Notes: generated from the sequence alone by a model not told the origin. DNA of 62,960 bases from an uncultured Clostridia bacterium (GCA_944363035.1 CALVTS010000004.1:64601-127560); one strand, 5' to 3'. Shown: positions 1 through 8,657, numbered from the stretch's first letter. Translations and numbers: made by a program.

Positions 1-59
1 TTCACATACGCTTGCGTGTGCGCATATACGCGCGCCGCAAGGTAAGGAGGAGATCTGAA

Positions 60-365
60 ATGCTCGAGATCAGAGGACTGAAAAAATCCTACGGCAAAAA
101 GCCTGTGCTCGCCGGTGTCGACCTCACCGTCCCCGACGGCGCGGTGTTCGGACTGGTCGGCATCAACGGCGCGGGCAAGACCACGCTTTTGCGCCTCATC
201 GCGGACGTGTTGCGTCCCGACGGCGGCGAGATATTGCTGGACGGGGTTTCCGTCACCGGCAATGCGGCAAAGCGCAGAGAACTCTTCTTTCTGCCCGATG
301 AGCCCTATTTTGCGGGCGGCACGACGGTGAGCGCATTGGCAGGGCTCTACAAGACCTTGGGATAG
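60..365 (+). pseudogene. Truncated ABC transporter ATP-binding protein
   Basis: The first 101 residues of an ABC-type ATPase of the ABC-2 export type are present. The Walker A motif GINGAGKTT lies around residues 34-42, and the frame ends about 20 residues after a PDEPYF segment. The LSGGQ signature, Walker B and H-loop are missing, whereas a working domain needs about 200-230 residues. The ATG at 60 follows AAGGAGG at a good distance and is preferred over an upstream in-frame ATG. The sequence after the stop (366-530) does not continue the family in any frame I could recognise, so this is probably a 3'-deleted remnant. An assembly join cannot be excluded. Confidence 0.75.
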
Positions 366-405
366 CGCACGACAGCGGACCTACGGCATTGTGTCTCTCC
401 GACTC

Positions 406-513
406 TTTTAGGGCGCGGAGGCAAGCCAACTCAAAAGGGAATGGCGAGAATTATCGCAAATTTAAAGCGCGGAGGCAAATCTGCCCAAAAGGAAATAGCG
501 TAAAAATAAGCAC
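406..513. repeat. Two imperfect tandem copies, period 54 bp
   Basis: GCGCGGAGGCAA occurs at 413 and again at 467, each followed by similar A-rich text (CAAAAGGGAATGGCG versus CAAAAGGAAATAGCG). The repeat lies directly after the broken ABC gene and holds no gene. Its role is unknown. Confidence 0.6.
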
Positions 514-534
514 AAAGGGAAAAGACCTGTTCGG

Positions 535-1377
535 TCAACCGCCGAGCAGGTCTTTCAGTTCCGCAATACTTGCCGAAAAATCGGGGACGTAATCCTCAGT
601 CGCGCTCTCGGGCTCCTGCGAAAAACCGTTTTTGAGTCCCGCGGCGAAAAAGGCGTCGAGAGCCTTGTCGTATTCCTCCTCCGTCACTCTGCGGGAGAGC
701 AGGGGATGGTCTTTTACTGCGGGGGTGGGGAAATACTGCGCCATCACGCTGACGTAGGTGTCTTTGTCCGTTGCGGCGATCGTCCTCATCACTCCCGCCG
801 TGTTCTCGGCGGCTCCCGGGAGCACGAGATGGCGCACGACGACCCCCTTTTTCATCATCCCGCGCTCGTCGAACACGTCCTCGGGGCGCTGCCTTTTCAT
901 CTCGGCAAGGGCGGCTTTCGCGCGCTCGGGGTAGTCCTCTCCCGCGCCGTACGCTCTTGCGAGAGCGGCGTCGGAATATTTAAGATCGGGCAACCACACA
1001 TCCACCACGCCCTCTGCCTCTTTCAACGCGGCGGGATCGTCCGTGCCGTTGCTGTTCCACACTATCGGGAGTTTACCGCGCGTTTTGTACTCTTTAAGCA
1101 CGGGAATGAGCGATTTTGTCCACGGAGTGGGAGTGACCAGGTTTATGTTTTCCGCTCCCTCTTTTTCTAGGTGTTCAAACAAAAAGAGCAGTTCATCCCC
1201 GCTCACGTTCACGCCCTTCCCGCCCCGCGATATCTCGGCGTTCTGACAAAACGGACAGTGCATATCGCATCCCGAAAAGAACACCGTGCCGCTCCCGCGT
1301 TCCCCCGAGATGCAGGGCTCTTCGAAAAAGTGCAGTCCCACCCGCGCTATCCTGAATATACTGCCGTTTGCGTCCAT
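535..1377 (-). CDS. Radical SAM protein, pyruvate formate-lyase activase-like
   Basis: This is a protein of about 280 residues with the radical-SAM cluster CDMHCPFC (CX3CX2C) near residue 37, following FFSGC. That arrangement is typical of the PflA-like subgroup that binds a 4Fe-4S cluster and cleaves S-adenosylmethionine. NLVTPTPW and WNSNGTDD match the SAM-binding region of that subgroup. The substrate is unknown and no glycyl-radical enzyme is adjacent. I chose the ATG at 1377 because a promoter (-35 TTGACA, -10 CATACT) ends 6 bp before it. The longer reading to 1404 would start inside the promoter. The gene is transcribed away from the CofE-family gene. Confidence 0.8.
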   Translation of the reverse strand: MDANGSIFRIARVGLHFFEEPCISGERGSGTVFFSGCDMHCPFCQNAEISRGGKGVNVSGDELLFLFEHLEKEGAENINLVTPTPWTKSLIPVLKEYKTRGKLPIVWNSNGTDDPAALKEAEGVVDVWLPDLKYSDAALARAYGAGEDYPERAKAALAEMKRQRPEDVFDERGMMKKGVVVRHLVLPGAAENTAGVMRTIAATDKDTYVSVMAQYFPTPAVKDHPLLSRRVTEEEYDKALDAFFAAGLKNGFSQEPESATEDYVPDFSASIAELKDLLGG

Positions 1378-1383
1378 ACGGGC

Positions 1384-1412
1384 AGTATGCGCCCGCGTCC
1401 GCATTTTGTCAA
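1384..1412 (-). promoter_or_regulatory. Promoter of the radical SAM gene, leaderless type
   Basis: Read on the minus strand, TTGACA is followed after exactly 17 nt by CATACT and then, after 6 nt, by the ATG. Transcription would begin at or next to the start codon. No Shine-Dalgarno is present. Confidence 0.6.
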
Positions 1413-1433
1413 TGCGGGCGGACGTATTTGTAG

Positions 1434-1462
1434 TTTACATAAAAGCGGAGGTGTAGTATAAT
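1434..1462 (+). promoter_or_regulatory. Promoter of the CofE-family gene
   Basis: TTTACA (1434) and TATAAT (1457) are separated by 17 nt. About 60 nt of leader then precede the GGAGG ribosome site and the ATG at 1529. Confidence 0.65.
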
Positions 1463-1528
1463 ATCTGCGTTCACGGGGAGTGTGCGCTCTCCGCCACATT
1501 CGGGAATTTACTCGGTCACGGAGGAGAT

Positions 1529-2713
1529 ATGGCAACTGTAGGCACCATTTCAAGAGGCATCAAAGCACCCATAATCAAGAAAGGGGACGACCTCCCCCTC
1601 GTCGTCGCGGAGAGCTTGCTCGCGGCGGCAAACGATCCCGACACCGGCTTCAAGGTGCAGGATCGCGACGTGCTCGCCGTCACCGAAGCGGTCGTGGCGC
1701 GCGCTCAGGGCAACTACGCCACCGTTGAGCAGATAGCAAAAGACGTCCGCCAAAAGACGGGCGGCGGCACCGTGGGACTCATCTTCCCCATCCTTTCCCG
1801 CAACCGCTTTTCCATGCTGTTGAAGGGCATCGCGCAGGGCGTGGACAAGCTGGTCATCATGCTCAGCTATCCCTCCGACGAGGTGGGCAATCACCTCATG
1901 GACGTGGACGCTCTCGACGCGCACGGCGTCAATCCCTACACCGACGTCTTCACCGAAAAGGAGGTCTACGCCACCTTCGGCGAAGTCAAGCATCCCTTCA
2001 CGGGCATGGATTACATCGCCCTTTACAAGGAGATGGCGGGCGCCGACACCGAGATCATCCTCGCCAACCGTCCTCAGGAGATATTGAAATACGCCAAGGT
2101 CGTCATCAATGCGGACATTCACACCCGCTTCCGCACCAAGAGGCTCCTCCTCGACGCCGGCGCGGAAAAGGTCATCTCCATGCACGAGATAATGAACGCC
2201 CCCGTGGACGGGAGCGGCTACAATCCCGACTACGGCATCCTGGGCTCCAACCTCGCCACAGACGACAGCGTCAAGCTCTTCCCCCGCGACTGCGACAAAT
2301 TTGTCGCCGCAGTGCAGGAGATAATCCTCCAAAAGACGGGCAAGCGCGTCGAGGTCATGGTGTACGGCGACGGCGCCTTCAAGGATCCCGTCGGCAAGAT
2401 CTGGGAGCTTGCGGACCCTGTCGTTTCCCCCGCCTACACCTCTGGGCTCGTCGGCACCCCCAACGAGCTCAAACTCAAATATCTCGCCGACAACGCCATC
2501 GGCGACCTCCGCGGCGATGACGCCAAACGCGCCATCCAGGATATGATCAAACAAAAACCCGCCTCCCTCTTCGCCTCCCAGGCGTCCCAAGGCACCACCC
2601 CCCGTCGTCTCACCGACCTTCTCGGCTCCCTCGCCGACCTCACCTCCGGCTCCGGTGACAAGGGGACTCCTATCGTTTACATACAGAATTATTTCACCAA
2701 CTACGCCGACTGA
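1529..2713 (+). CDS. CofE-family ligase (F420-0:gamma-glutamyl ligase-like)
   Basis: This 394-residue protein resembles the coenzyme F420:L-glutamate ligase family (CofE, PF01996), which adds glutamate to F420-0 in methanogens and actinobacteria. Features read from the sequence include an early basic-acidic segment (IIKKGDDLP), the GNYATVEQIAKDVR region, and MVYGDGAFKDPVGKIWELADPVV, typical of the long Firmicute version. Firmicutes generally do not make F420, so the true acceptor is unknown; a different gamma-glutamyl or amide ligation is an inference. The gene has its own promoter and a GGAGG site 5 nt before the ATG. Its stop codon lies inside the left arm of a long palindrome. Confidence 0.75.
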   Translation: MATVGTISRGIKAPIIKKGDDLPLVVAESLLAAANDPDTGFKVQDRDVLAVTEAVVARAQGNYATVEQIAKDVRQKTGGGTVGLIFPILSRNRFSMLLKGIAQGVDKLVIMLSYPSDEVGNHLMDVDALDAHGVNPYTDVFTEKEVYATFGEVKHPFTGMDYIALYKEMAGADTEIILANRPQEILKYAKVVINADIHTRFRTKRLLLDAGAEKVISMHEIMNAPVDGSGYNPDYGILGSNLATDDSVKLFPRDCDKFVAAVQEIILQKTGKRVEVMVYGDGAFKDPVGKIWELADPVVSPAYTSGLVGTPNELKLKYLADNAIGDLRGDDAKRAIQDMIKQKPASLFASQASQGTTPRRLTDLLGSLADLTSGSGDKGTPIVYIQNYFTNYAD

Positions 2714-2836
2714 AAGGCGTCATTTGGCGAATAGCTGTGTCAGAGCCGCGATCCCGACCGCTTACGTACGAGGAGTACGCTACGCGTCCGTGAGTCGCGG
2801 CTCTTCCTTGCTCTTCATCCAAATGACGCCTTTCAG
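2710..2836. repeat. 127-bp near-palindromic element overlapping a stop codon
   Basis: Perfect 18-bp terminal arms (CTGAAAGGCGTCATTTGG and its complement) enclose a second matching pair, AGAGCCGCGA/TCGCGGCTCT. The left arm contains the TGA of the CofE-family gene. The structure could fold into one long cruciform or RNA hairpin. It resembles a MITE/REP element and could also act as the 3' end of the mRNA. Confidence 0.8.
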
Positions 2837-2867
2837 CGGATAGGGGTAGTAGCGGGCGTCTACAAAC

Positions 2868-3024
2868 GCGACGTGCACTTGTTCGGAGCGTGCCTGAATC
2901 CCACGTAAACTTATTCGGAGCGTTCTTGACTCCCACGTATACTTATTCGAAGTGCAACCTGAACTTTACGTCTCTTTTTCGGAGACGTGTTTGAACCCCA
3001 CGTGAACTTATTCGAAGACGGTCT
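2868..3024. repeat. Array of about five degenerate 33-bp repeats
   Basis: Successive units follow the pattern ACGT-nn-ACTTATTCGGAG-n-GTG-n-TTGAA-CCC at a spacing of about 33 bp. The units are degenerate throughout, so they are not CRISPR repeats with unique spacers. The same unit recurs at about 3389-3490 and, inverted, at 3860-3890 and 4205-4300. Confidence 0.7.
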
Positions 3025-3026
3025 CA

Positions 3027-3088
3027 CGCGCCGCTCAGCCAAACTTGCACAGCGGGCGTTTGCGCCCGCTCTTGCAAGTCGCGGCGCG
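3027..3088. repeat. Three-stem perfect hairpin element, copy 1
   Basis: Nested perfect arms are present: CGCGCCGC/GCGGCGCG outside, ACTTGCA/TGCAAGT in the middle and AGCGGGCG/CGCCCGCT around a 4-nt loop. A nearly identical copy lies at 3491. It directly follows the 33-bp repeats in both places. Confidence 0.85.
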
Positions 3089-3388
3089 TATCTGCGATCT
3101 CGCAAGCTAGACGGCTATTAAGTAGACACGGGCTCGGTGCGCGTCGAGTCGCCCTCCTCGCCCCGCGAGCGATGTTCGGTAAGTGCTGGTATCCGCTTGA
3201 TTATCTCTATGCGAGACTCAAACTTTTTTCAAGAGGTGTTTTCATAAATGCGCGGTTTGCGCCTTTATGAAAAAGCATATCCCGCATTTTAGGAGGACAG
3301 TACTCTATCCCGAGTGGGGGAGGAGTCCCGAAGGGGAGGAGGGGGAGCAATATTACTATGTAGCGGGAACGTAAACTCCATTAAATCA
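3089..3388. other. Gene-free spacer within the repeat region
   Basis: No gene is supported here. A short inverted repeat around CATAAATGCGCGG...GCCTTTATG (3245-3275) and purine-rich text ending in GCGGGAACGT are visible. The text at 3360-3410 recurs inverted at about 4280-4330. Confidence 0.5.
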
Positions 3389-3490
3389 GCCCGAGCACGA
3401 CGTGAACTCTTTCGGTGCTCGTTTGAACCCCACGTGCACTTATTTGGAGTGTGTTTGAACTTCACGTACACTCATTCGGAGACGGTTTCG
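3389..3490. repeat. Second array of 33-bp repeats (three units)
   Basis: Units beginning ACGTGAACTC, ACGTGCACTTATTTGGAG and ACGTACACTCATTCGGAG follow one another and run into the second copy of the three-stem hairpin. Confidence 0.7.
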
Positions 3491-3552
3491 CGCGCCGCTC
3501 AGCCAAACTTGCACAGCGGGCGTTTGCGCCCGCTCTTGCAAGTCGCGGCGCG
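3491..3552. repeat. Three-stem perfect hairpin element, copy 2
   Basis: It has the same three nested arms as the copy at 3027, with the inner stem and loop conserved base for base. Confidence 0.85.
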
Positions 3553-4154
3553 TTCTCCTGAGTGCCGAGCAACGCCGTAAATCTAAAAAGACACGGGCTT
3601 TAACTTGCGAGCGCCGAATTCCTCCTCCCGTGCCGGGTCATCAGCAAGTGCAGGTCTCCGCTTGATTATGTGAGTGCGATATAAAAAACTTTTGTAGAGA
3701 TGTACAGTCAGTCCCGCATGATGCGAGGACTGAACTCGTTCGGACACGGGGGAGGAAAGCCCGAATGGGGCTCCCCGCAAAATGCGTGCATTTTGTGGGG
3801 TCCCCGGGTTGGAGGGGGAGCCAACATTCACCCGCGAGACGTACAGCATGATAGAGCGTGCTTGAACACGACGAATAAGTGTGTGGCGTGCTCAGTCTAA
3901 TTTAATTTGGGGGTTACGTTCCCGCAACAGGGAAGTATTGTTGCCCCCTTCCTGCGGGTTTCCCCCAAAATCGTTCCCCCTTAAAAGGGGACCCACCATT
4001 TTGGGGGAAACCTTCGGCGCTCGGGCATGAGGGCTACCGAGGACGGCGCCTCTGCGGCGCCGCCATATTATGCCGCTTGCAATGCGCCCGCTTCGCGAAG
4101 AGAGTGGCGCATTGCCGACGCACTTTACGTCTCGCCCTCGGCACTCACTTCGTC
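3553..4154. other. Gene-free repeat region with further hairpins
   Basis: No convincing gene is present. A hairpin at 3773-3800 pairs CCCCGCAAAATGC with GCATTTTGTGGGG. A single inverted 33-bp-type unit (GACGAATAAGTGTGTGGCG) lies near 3868. At 3905-4010 a GGGGGTTACGTTCCC...CAACAGGG block resembles the block at 4312-4345. Confidence 0.5.
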
Positions 4155-4204
4155 GCCGCCGACTTGCAAGAGGGCTGCGCCCTGTGCAAGTTTGGCTGGG
4201 CGGC
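4155..4204. repeat. Hairpin element, inverted divergent copy 3
   Basis: GCCGCC/GGCGGC, ACTTGCA/TGCAAGT and AGGGC/GCCCT arms form the same nested design as the copies at 3027 and 3491. The orientation is opposite and the inner stem is shorter. Confidence 0.7.
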
Positions 4205-4310
4205 TCCACTCCGAATAAGTGTACGTGGAAATCAAACACACCCCGAATAAGTATACGTGGGAGTCAGACTCCACTTCAAATAAGTTCACGTCGTGTTCGG
4301 GCTGGTTTAA
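4205..4310. repeat. Inverted array of 33-bp repeats
   Basis: CTCCGAATAAGTGTACGTGG, CCCGAATAAGTATACGTGGG and TTCAAATAAGTTCACGTCG are the complements of the units at 2868-3024, again spaced about 33 bp. With the hairpin at 4155 they make a mirror image of the left clusters. Confidence 0.7.
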
Positions 4311-4445
4311 TGGGGGTACGTCCCCTCAACAGGGGAGGATTGGCCCCCTCCCGCGTGATCGTGATTCGGCAGGATTCGGCAGGGAGGGGAGGAGTGCTGC
4401 GGGGAAGGGAAGATTTTTGCGTGCGGGAGGGGGTATGGTGGCGGT

Positions 4446-6755
4446 GTGGAAAGAGCTTTTTCTCTAAGGGCGGAAAGGGTGCGCAGGAAGAGGCGCGCTC
4501 ACGCGCCGCGCAGATATCTGCTGTCTCCCGCCAAGGCGGCGAGCTATGCCGCGGGCATGGCGGCGATGGTGCTGGTCGCCTCCGTTGACGGATTCGGGGG
4601 AGCGCTTGCGCTCGGGATGTTTGCGGGGCTGTGTTACGCGGGGCAGAATATGCTCATCGTCGCGCCCGTATATCTGCTTTCGGTCATCGCGTTTTCTCCT
4701 ACGCTTTTCACCCTGCTTTATACGGTCGTCCCCGTTGTGGCGTTTGCGGTCGTTTACATAATATTTTATCGGATGCGCAAGAACGTGAGCATAGTCTGGA
4801 CCACCGTGACCGCGCTTCTATCAGAGCTTCCGCACGCGGTGCTCACGGTGGTGTTCGGAGGTCGGGTGACAGAGGGGGTGCTCTCTTTCGTGCTGGCGGG
4901 CGTATTCGCGTTTTGCGCACAAACGATATGTTATGCTGTGCTTTTCAGGGGTATAAAGACCAGATTCACGCCTGATGAGCTCATCGCGGGCGGGATCGTC
5001 GTCATCACTTTCGCCTATGCCGCGGCGTGCATAGTCATAGAGGGCGCGCGCCCCGTATTCTTTTTGTTCTCATTCTTTTTGCTGTTGTTCGCACACGGTG
5101 CGGGTGCCGCCTCAGGCTTTGCTTTCGCGGTGCTCGCGGGGATAGGTTGCGCGGCGGCTTTTCGTGCCCCGGACGTCATAGCGTTCGCGGCGTTGGCGTC
5201 CGCGGCGGCGGCGGCTCTGCGCCCTTTCACGAAGTGGGCGACTTCCTTCGGCGTGACGGGCGTATATGCGTTGTTCTGGCTTGCGGCGGCGCCTGCGGGC
5301 TGGGGGTGGCAGGATCTCATCGCCGTCGCGCTGGGAGCGCTCGCTTTCGTCATGCTCCCGTTGCGGGCGGTGAGCGGTCTGTTCGGGGGCAAGCGGGGGA
5401 CCGCGGCGGCGGTCGGCGGCATACTCAACCGCAACCGTTCGGAACTTTCCGCGAGGCTGATGTCCGTGAGCAAGGTGTTTTACGATATGTCCGGCAACCT
5501 CAGAGAGCTCGAGAGCGAGGTGAACCGCTACACTCCCGAGCGGCTCGCGGCGGAGGTCTCCAAAAACTATTGCGGCAGATGTCCCGAAAGGGAGGGGTGT
5601 TTCGCGGCGTTGGGCGGGAGCACGGAAGGGGTGATACTGCCCATGGCGAACGCGGCTCTGACCCGCGGCAAGGTGACCATCCTGGATATGCCGCCCTTTG
5701 TCACGGGCAGTTGCAAAAAGATGCACAATCTCGCCTCCGTGGTGTCGGGCGCGGCGGAGGCATACCGCAGACGCGCCGAGGAGGCGGGTGGCATGAACGA
5801 GACAAAGCGGCTGATGTCCGAGCAATTCGCGGGGGTATCCCTTGTGCTGGATTCTCTTGCGCGGGAGTGCGGCGAAAAGGTGTGTTTCGGCGAGGAGGAG
5901 CAGGACGCAATCGCCGCGGAACTTTTGCGGCACAACATCGTGGCGGGGGAGATCGCGGTGAGCGGAGAGGGAGCGACGGTCTCCGTCGCGCTCACCGTCA
6001 GGGCGTCGGACGCGGACAAGCTGGTGCTCCCGCGCATAGTTTCCGCTTGCGCGGGCGTTTCCCTCGAAAGGGTCGCGGTGACTCCGAGGGGGGAGGACTG
6101 CGTGGTGCATCTTGCGGCGAGCCCCGTATTCGAGGTGGCGTACGGCATCGCCGAAAAGAGCCGCGGAGGGGAGAAGGTATCGGGGGACACCAAGAGCGTG
6201 CTCTGTCCCTCCCGCCGCCGCAGGCTCTTCGCGCTCTCGGACGGCATGGGGAGCGGCGAACACGCTTCCCGCGCGAGCAGGGACGCGATCGCCATGGTGG
6301 AGAACTTTTACAGGGCGGGGTTCGACAACGCCGTCATCCTCACCCTCGTCAACAAATTGCTCTGTCTCACCTCGGAGGAGAATTTCTCCTCCCTGGACAT
6401 CGCGGTGGTGGACACGGTGTCGGGAGGCATGGACATCATCAAGATGGGGGCGGTGTCCACATTCGTGTGTCACAGGGGGAGCGTGGAGGTGATCTCGGGC
6501 TCCGCGCCGCCCGTCGGCATCCTCGAACGCGCCCTGCCTCTCACCTGCCGCCGCCAGCTTTACGACGGCGACATAGTCATCATGATGTCGGACGGAGTGT
6601 ATGACGCATTGGACGAACAGGGTGTGATAGACGCGGTGGAGGAGATACGCTCTTTCAATCCGCAGGTGCTCGCCGACAGGCTCCTCGAACGCGCGCTCGG
6701 AGCGGGAGCGCAGGACGACTGCACCGTGATGGTCATGCGGCTCGTCGCCCGCTAG
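4446..6755 (+). CDS. spoIIE: Stage II sporulation protein E (SpoIIE) phosphatase
   Basis: SpoIIE is a membrane-bound PP2C-type serine phosphatase that dephosphorylates the anti-anti-sigma factor SpoIIAA and so activates sigma-F in the forespore. The length (769 aa) fits the family. Residues of about 30-310 form a string of hydrophobic helices. A linker contains NYCGRCPEREGCF, and the C-terminal PP2C domain shows ALSDGMGSGEHASR, IVIMMSDGVYDAL and GAQDDCTVMVM, which carry the metal-binding aspartates. The start is a GTG at 4446 with only a weak purine-rich site before it, so the first residues are uncertain. The gene suggests a spore-forming organism or a recent ancestor. Confidence 0.9.
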   Translation: MERAFSLRAERVRRKRRAHAPRRYLLSPAKAASYAAGMAAMVLVASVDGFGGALALGMFAGLCYAGQNMLIVAPVYLLSVIAFSPTLFTLLYTVVPVVAFAVVYIIFYRMRKNVSIVWTTVTALLSELPHAVLTVVFGGRVTEGVLSFVLAGVFAFCAQTICYAVLFRGIKTRFTPDELIAGGIVVITFAYAAACIVIEGARPVFFLFSFFLLLFAHGAGAASGFAFAVLAGIGCAAAFRAPDVIAFAALASAAAAALRPFTKWATSFGVTGVYALFWLAAAPAGWGWQDLIAVALGALAFVMLPLRAVSGLFGGKRGTAAAVGGILNRNRSELSARLMSVSKVFYDMSGNLRELESEVNRYTPERLAAEVSKNYCGRCPEREGCFAALGGSTEGVILPMANAALTRGKVTILDMPPFVTGSCKKMHNLASVVSGAAEAYRRRAEEAGGMNETKRLMSEQFAGVSLVLDSLARECGEKVCFGEEEQDAIAAELLRHNIVAGEIAVSGEGATVSVALTVRASDADKLVLPRIVSACAGVSLERVAVTPRGEDCVVHLAASPVFEVAYGIAEKSRGGEKVSGDTKSVLCPSRRRRLFALSDGMGSGEHASRASRDAIAMVENFYRAGFDNAVILTLVNKLLCLTSEENFSSLDIAVVDTVSGGMDIIKMGAVSTFVCHRGSVEVISGSAPPVGILERALPLTCRRQLYDGDIVIMMSDGVYDALDEQGVIDAVEEIRSFNPQVLADRLLERALGAGAQDDCTVMVMRLVAR

Positions 6756-6779
6756 CTTTTTTGAAAACCCGCGAGCGCC

Positions 6780-6808
6780 TTGCAAAGATAAGAGTTTTGT
6801 TTTATAAT
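6780..6808 (+). promoter_or_regulatory. Promoter of the tilS operon, leaderless type
   Basis: TTGCAA (6780) and TATAAT (6803) are 17 nt apart. Only 9 nt separate the -10 box from the tilS ATG, and no Shine-Dalgarno is present. Confidence 0.75.
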
Positions 6809-6817
6809 TACTACATT

Positions 6818-8125
6818 ATGAAGACTGTGACGGGAGAGAGATTTCGGCTCCGTCTGCCTCGCGGCGCGCGGTTCGCGCTCGCGTTTTCGGGCGGGAGGGA
6901 CTCCGCCGTGCTCTTCGACCTCATGAAGCGCGCGGGAGCGGATCTCTTTGCCGTACACGTCGAACACGGCATACGCGGCGAGAGGTCGCTTGCGGACGCG
7001 CGGTTCGCGCAAAGATTTTCGGAGGAACGCGGGGTGGAGTGCAAGCTCTTCCGCGTCTCCGCGCCAGAGCTTGCACGACGGGAGAAACTCACCGTCGAGG
7101 AGGCGGCGCGCAAGCTGCGCTATGAGATATTCCGAGGGCTCGTGGAGCGGGGGGAGTGCGATTTCGTGGTCCTCGCCCATCACGCCGACGATCAGACGGA
7201 GACCATACTCATGCGCATACTCCGCGGCACGGGAGTGCGCGGGCTGAGAGGGATGTCCGAGGTGCGGAGCCCCTATCTCAGACCTCTGCTTTCCGTCTCG
7301 CGGGAGGAGATAGACCGCTATGCGCGGGAGCACGGGATACCCTTCGTCGAGGACGAGACCAATTCGGACGAGAGCTACACCCGCAATTTTCTGCGCGGCG
7401 AGCTCGCGACGCTGAAAGAGAGATTCCCCGCGCTCAACGCCTCCTTCGCGAGGCTTGCGAGAAACGCCGCCGAGGCGGACGACCTCATAGAAAAACTCAC
7501 TCCTTTCCCGGAGACGGAGGACGGGGAGGCGAAAGTGCCCGCGTCCGTATTCGAGTCTCCCGCAGTGGCGAAGAGGGCGATGGCGCGCGCGTGCGCCGCG
7601 CTGGGAGCGGTGCAGGACGTGGAGGACAGGCATTACGCCGCCGTCATCGGGCTCGTCGGCTCCGGAAACGGCAAGAGGGTGTCCCTCTCTCACGGGGTCA
7701 CGGCGCATCTGGACGGCGGATATGTGGTGTTTTCAAACCGCGTCTTCAAAAAGCAGGAGGACGAGATACCTTTTGACGGGAGCGTCCCTTTCGAGGGCAT
7801 GGGGATCAGGGCGGAAAGCGTCCCGCCCGAACAGGCGCGCGAAGAGGGAGCTCTTTACATCGACGCGGACGCCATCCCCGAGGGCGCGGTGCTGAGAAAG
7901 AGGAGAGAGGGGGACCGCATCACGAAGTTCGGCGGAGGGAGCAAGAGCTTCGGCGACTTTCTCACGGACAGGAAATTCCCCTTGCGCAAACGCGACGACA
8001 TCACCGTCTGTGCCGTCGGAGGAGAGATACTCTTCGCCGCAGGGGTGGAGATTTCGGACAGGGTGAAGATCACCCCGAACACAAAACACGCGATCAAAAT
8101 AACAGAGGATAAAGATGTACGGTAA
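6818..8125 (+). CDS. tilS: tRNA(Ile)-lysidine synthase
   Basis: TilS uses ATP and lysine to convert C34 of tRNA-Ile(CAU) to lysidine, which changes the codon read from AUG to AUA. The PP-loop SGGRDS is at residues 24-29, followed by HVEHGIRGERS and the ARKLRYEIF...HHADDQTET core of the N-terminal domain. The C-terminal region (RREGDRITKFGGGSKSFGDFL) matches the TilS C-terminal domain. At 435 aa the length is normal. The ATG at 6818 sits 9 nt after the -10 box; an upstream in-frame start at 6761 would lie in front of the promoter. The 3' end overlaps hpt by 11 nt. Confidence 0.92.
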   Translation: MKTVTGERFRLRLPRGARFALAFSGGRDSAVLFDLMKRAGADLFAVHVEHGIRGERSLADARFAQRFSEERGVECKLFRVSAPELARREKLTVEEAARKLRYEIFRGLVERGECDFVVLAHHADDQTETILMRILRGTGVRGLRGMSEVRSPYLRPLLSVSREEIDRYAREHGIPFVEDETNSDESYTRNFLRGELATLKERFPALNASFARLARNAAEADDLIEKLTPFPETEDGEAKVPASVFESPAVAKRAMARACAALGAVQDVEDRHYAAVIGLVGSGNGKRVSLSHGVTAHLDGGYVVFSNRVFKKQEDEIPFDGSVPFEGMGIRAESVPPEQAREEGALYIDADAIPEGAVLRKRREGDRITKFGGGSKSFGDFLTDRKFPLRKRDDITVCAVGGEILFAAGVEISDRVKITPNTKHAIKITEDKDVR

Positions 8126-8657
8126 AGAAATCGCAAAGGTGCTCGTCTCCCGAGAGGAGATAGCAAAAAGAGTCAAAGAGCTCGCCGCCGAGATAAACCG
8201 CGACTACGAGGGCAAGCCCCTTCTCGTGGTGTGCATACTGCGCGGCGCGACCATCTTTTTCGCGGATCTGTTCCGCGAGCTCACGGGGGACGTGGAGGTG
8301 GATTTCATCGCCGTGTCCAGTTACGGTTCGGGAGCCACCACTTCGGGGGAGGTCAAGATGCTCAAAGATTTCTCCTCGCCCGTGGCGGGCAAGCACCTGC
8401 TCATCGTGGAGGACATCATAGACACGGGGGTCACGCTCGTTTACCTCAAACGCCTCTTGGAGGCGCGCGGTCCCGCGTCCGTGAAGCTGTGCGCGCTGTT
8501 GGACAAGCCCTCCCGCAGGAAGGTGGAGCTCAAAGGGGATTATATCGGCTTCGAGATACCCAACGAATACGTGGTGGGGTTCGGGCTGGATTATGCCGAA
8601 AAGTTCCGCAATCTGCCCGACGTGTGCGTGCTCGCGCCCGAAGTGTATGGCGGCTGA
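8115..8657 (+). CDS. hpt: Hypoxanthine phosphoribosyltransferase
   Basis: This 180-residue purine salvage enzyme joins hypoxanthine or guanine to PRPP to make IMP or GMP. The PRPP-binding motif LIVEDIIDTGVTL is near residues 96-108, and the flexible-loop SSYGSGATTSGEV segment is present before it. The tilS-hpt order is common in Firmicutes. The gene overlaps tilS upstream and cca downstream (11 nt each), so the genes are almost certainly co-transcribed and translationally coupled. Confidence 0.95.
   Translation: MYGKEIAKVLVSREEIAKRVKELAAEINRDYEGKPLLVVCILRGATIFFADLFRELTGDVEVDFIAVSSYGSGATTSGEVKMLKDFSSPVAGKHLLIVEDIIDTGVTLVYLKRLLEARGPASVKLCALLDKPSRRKVELKGDYIGFEIPNEYVVGFGLDYAEKFRNLPDVCVLAPEVYGG

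Noticed and set aside
1550..2590. 346-codon minus-strand frame opposite the CofE-family gene
   Set aside because: It mirrors the codon bias of a clear family gene on the plus strand, with no start signal or recognisable motif.
2868..4310. 33-bp repeats as a CRISPR array
   Set aside because: The units vary throughout and have no conserved repeat alternating with unique spacers; there are no cas genes.
2868..4310. Repeated NKFTWGS-like peptides in the 33-bp repeats as a coding repeat protein
   Set aside because: The units lie in several orientations and frames with stops and no start signals; the 33-bp period makes peptide repeats by chance.
5112..6785. 557-codon minus-strand frame opposite spoIIE
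   Set aside because: It is a GC-rich shadow of SpoIIE; composition is dominated by Arg/His/Gly and no domain is recognisable.
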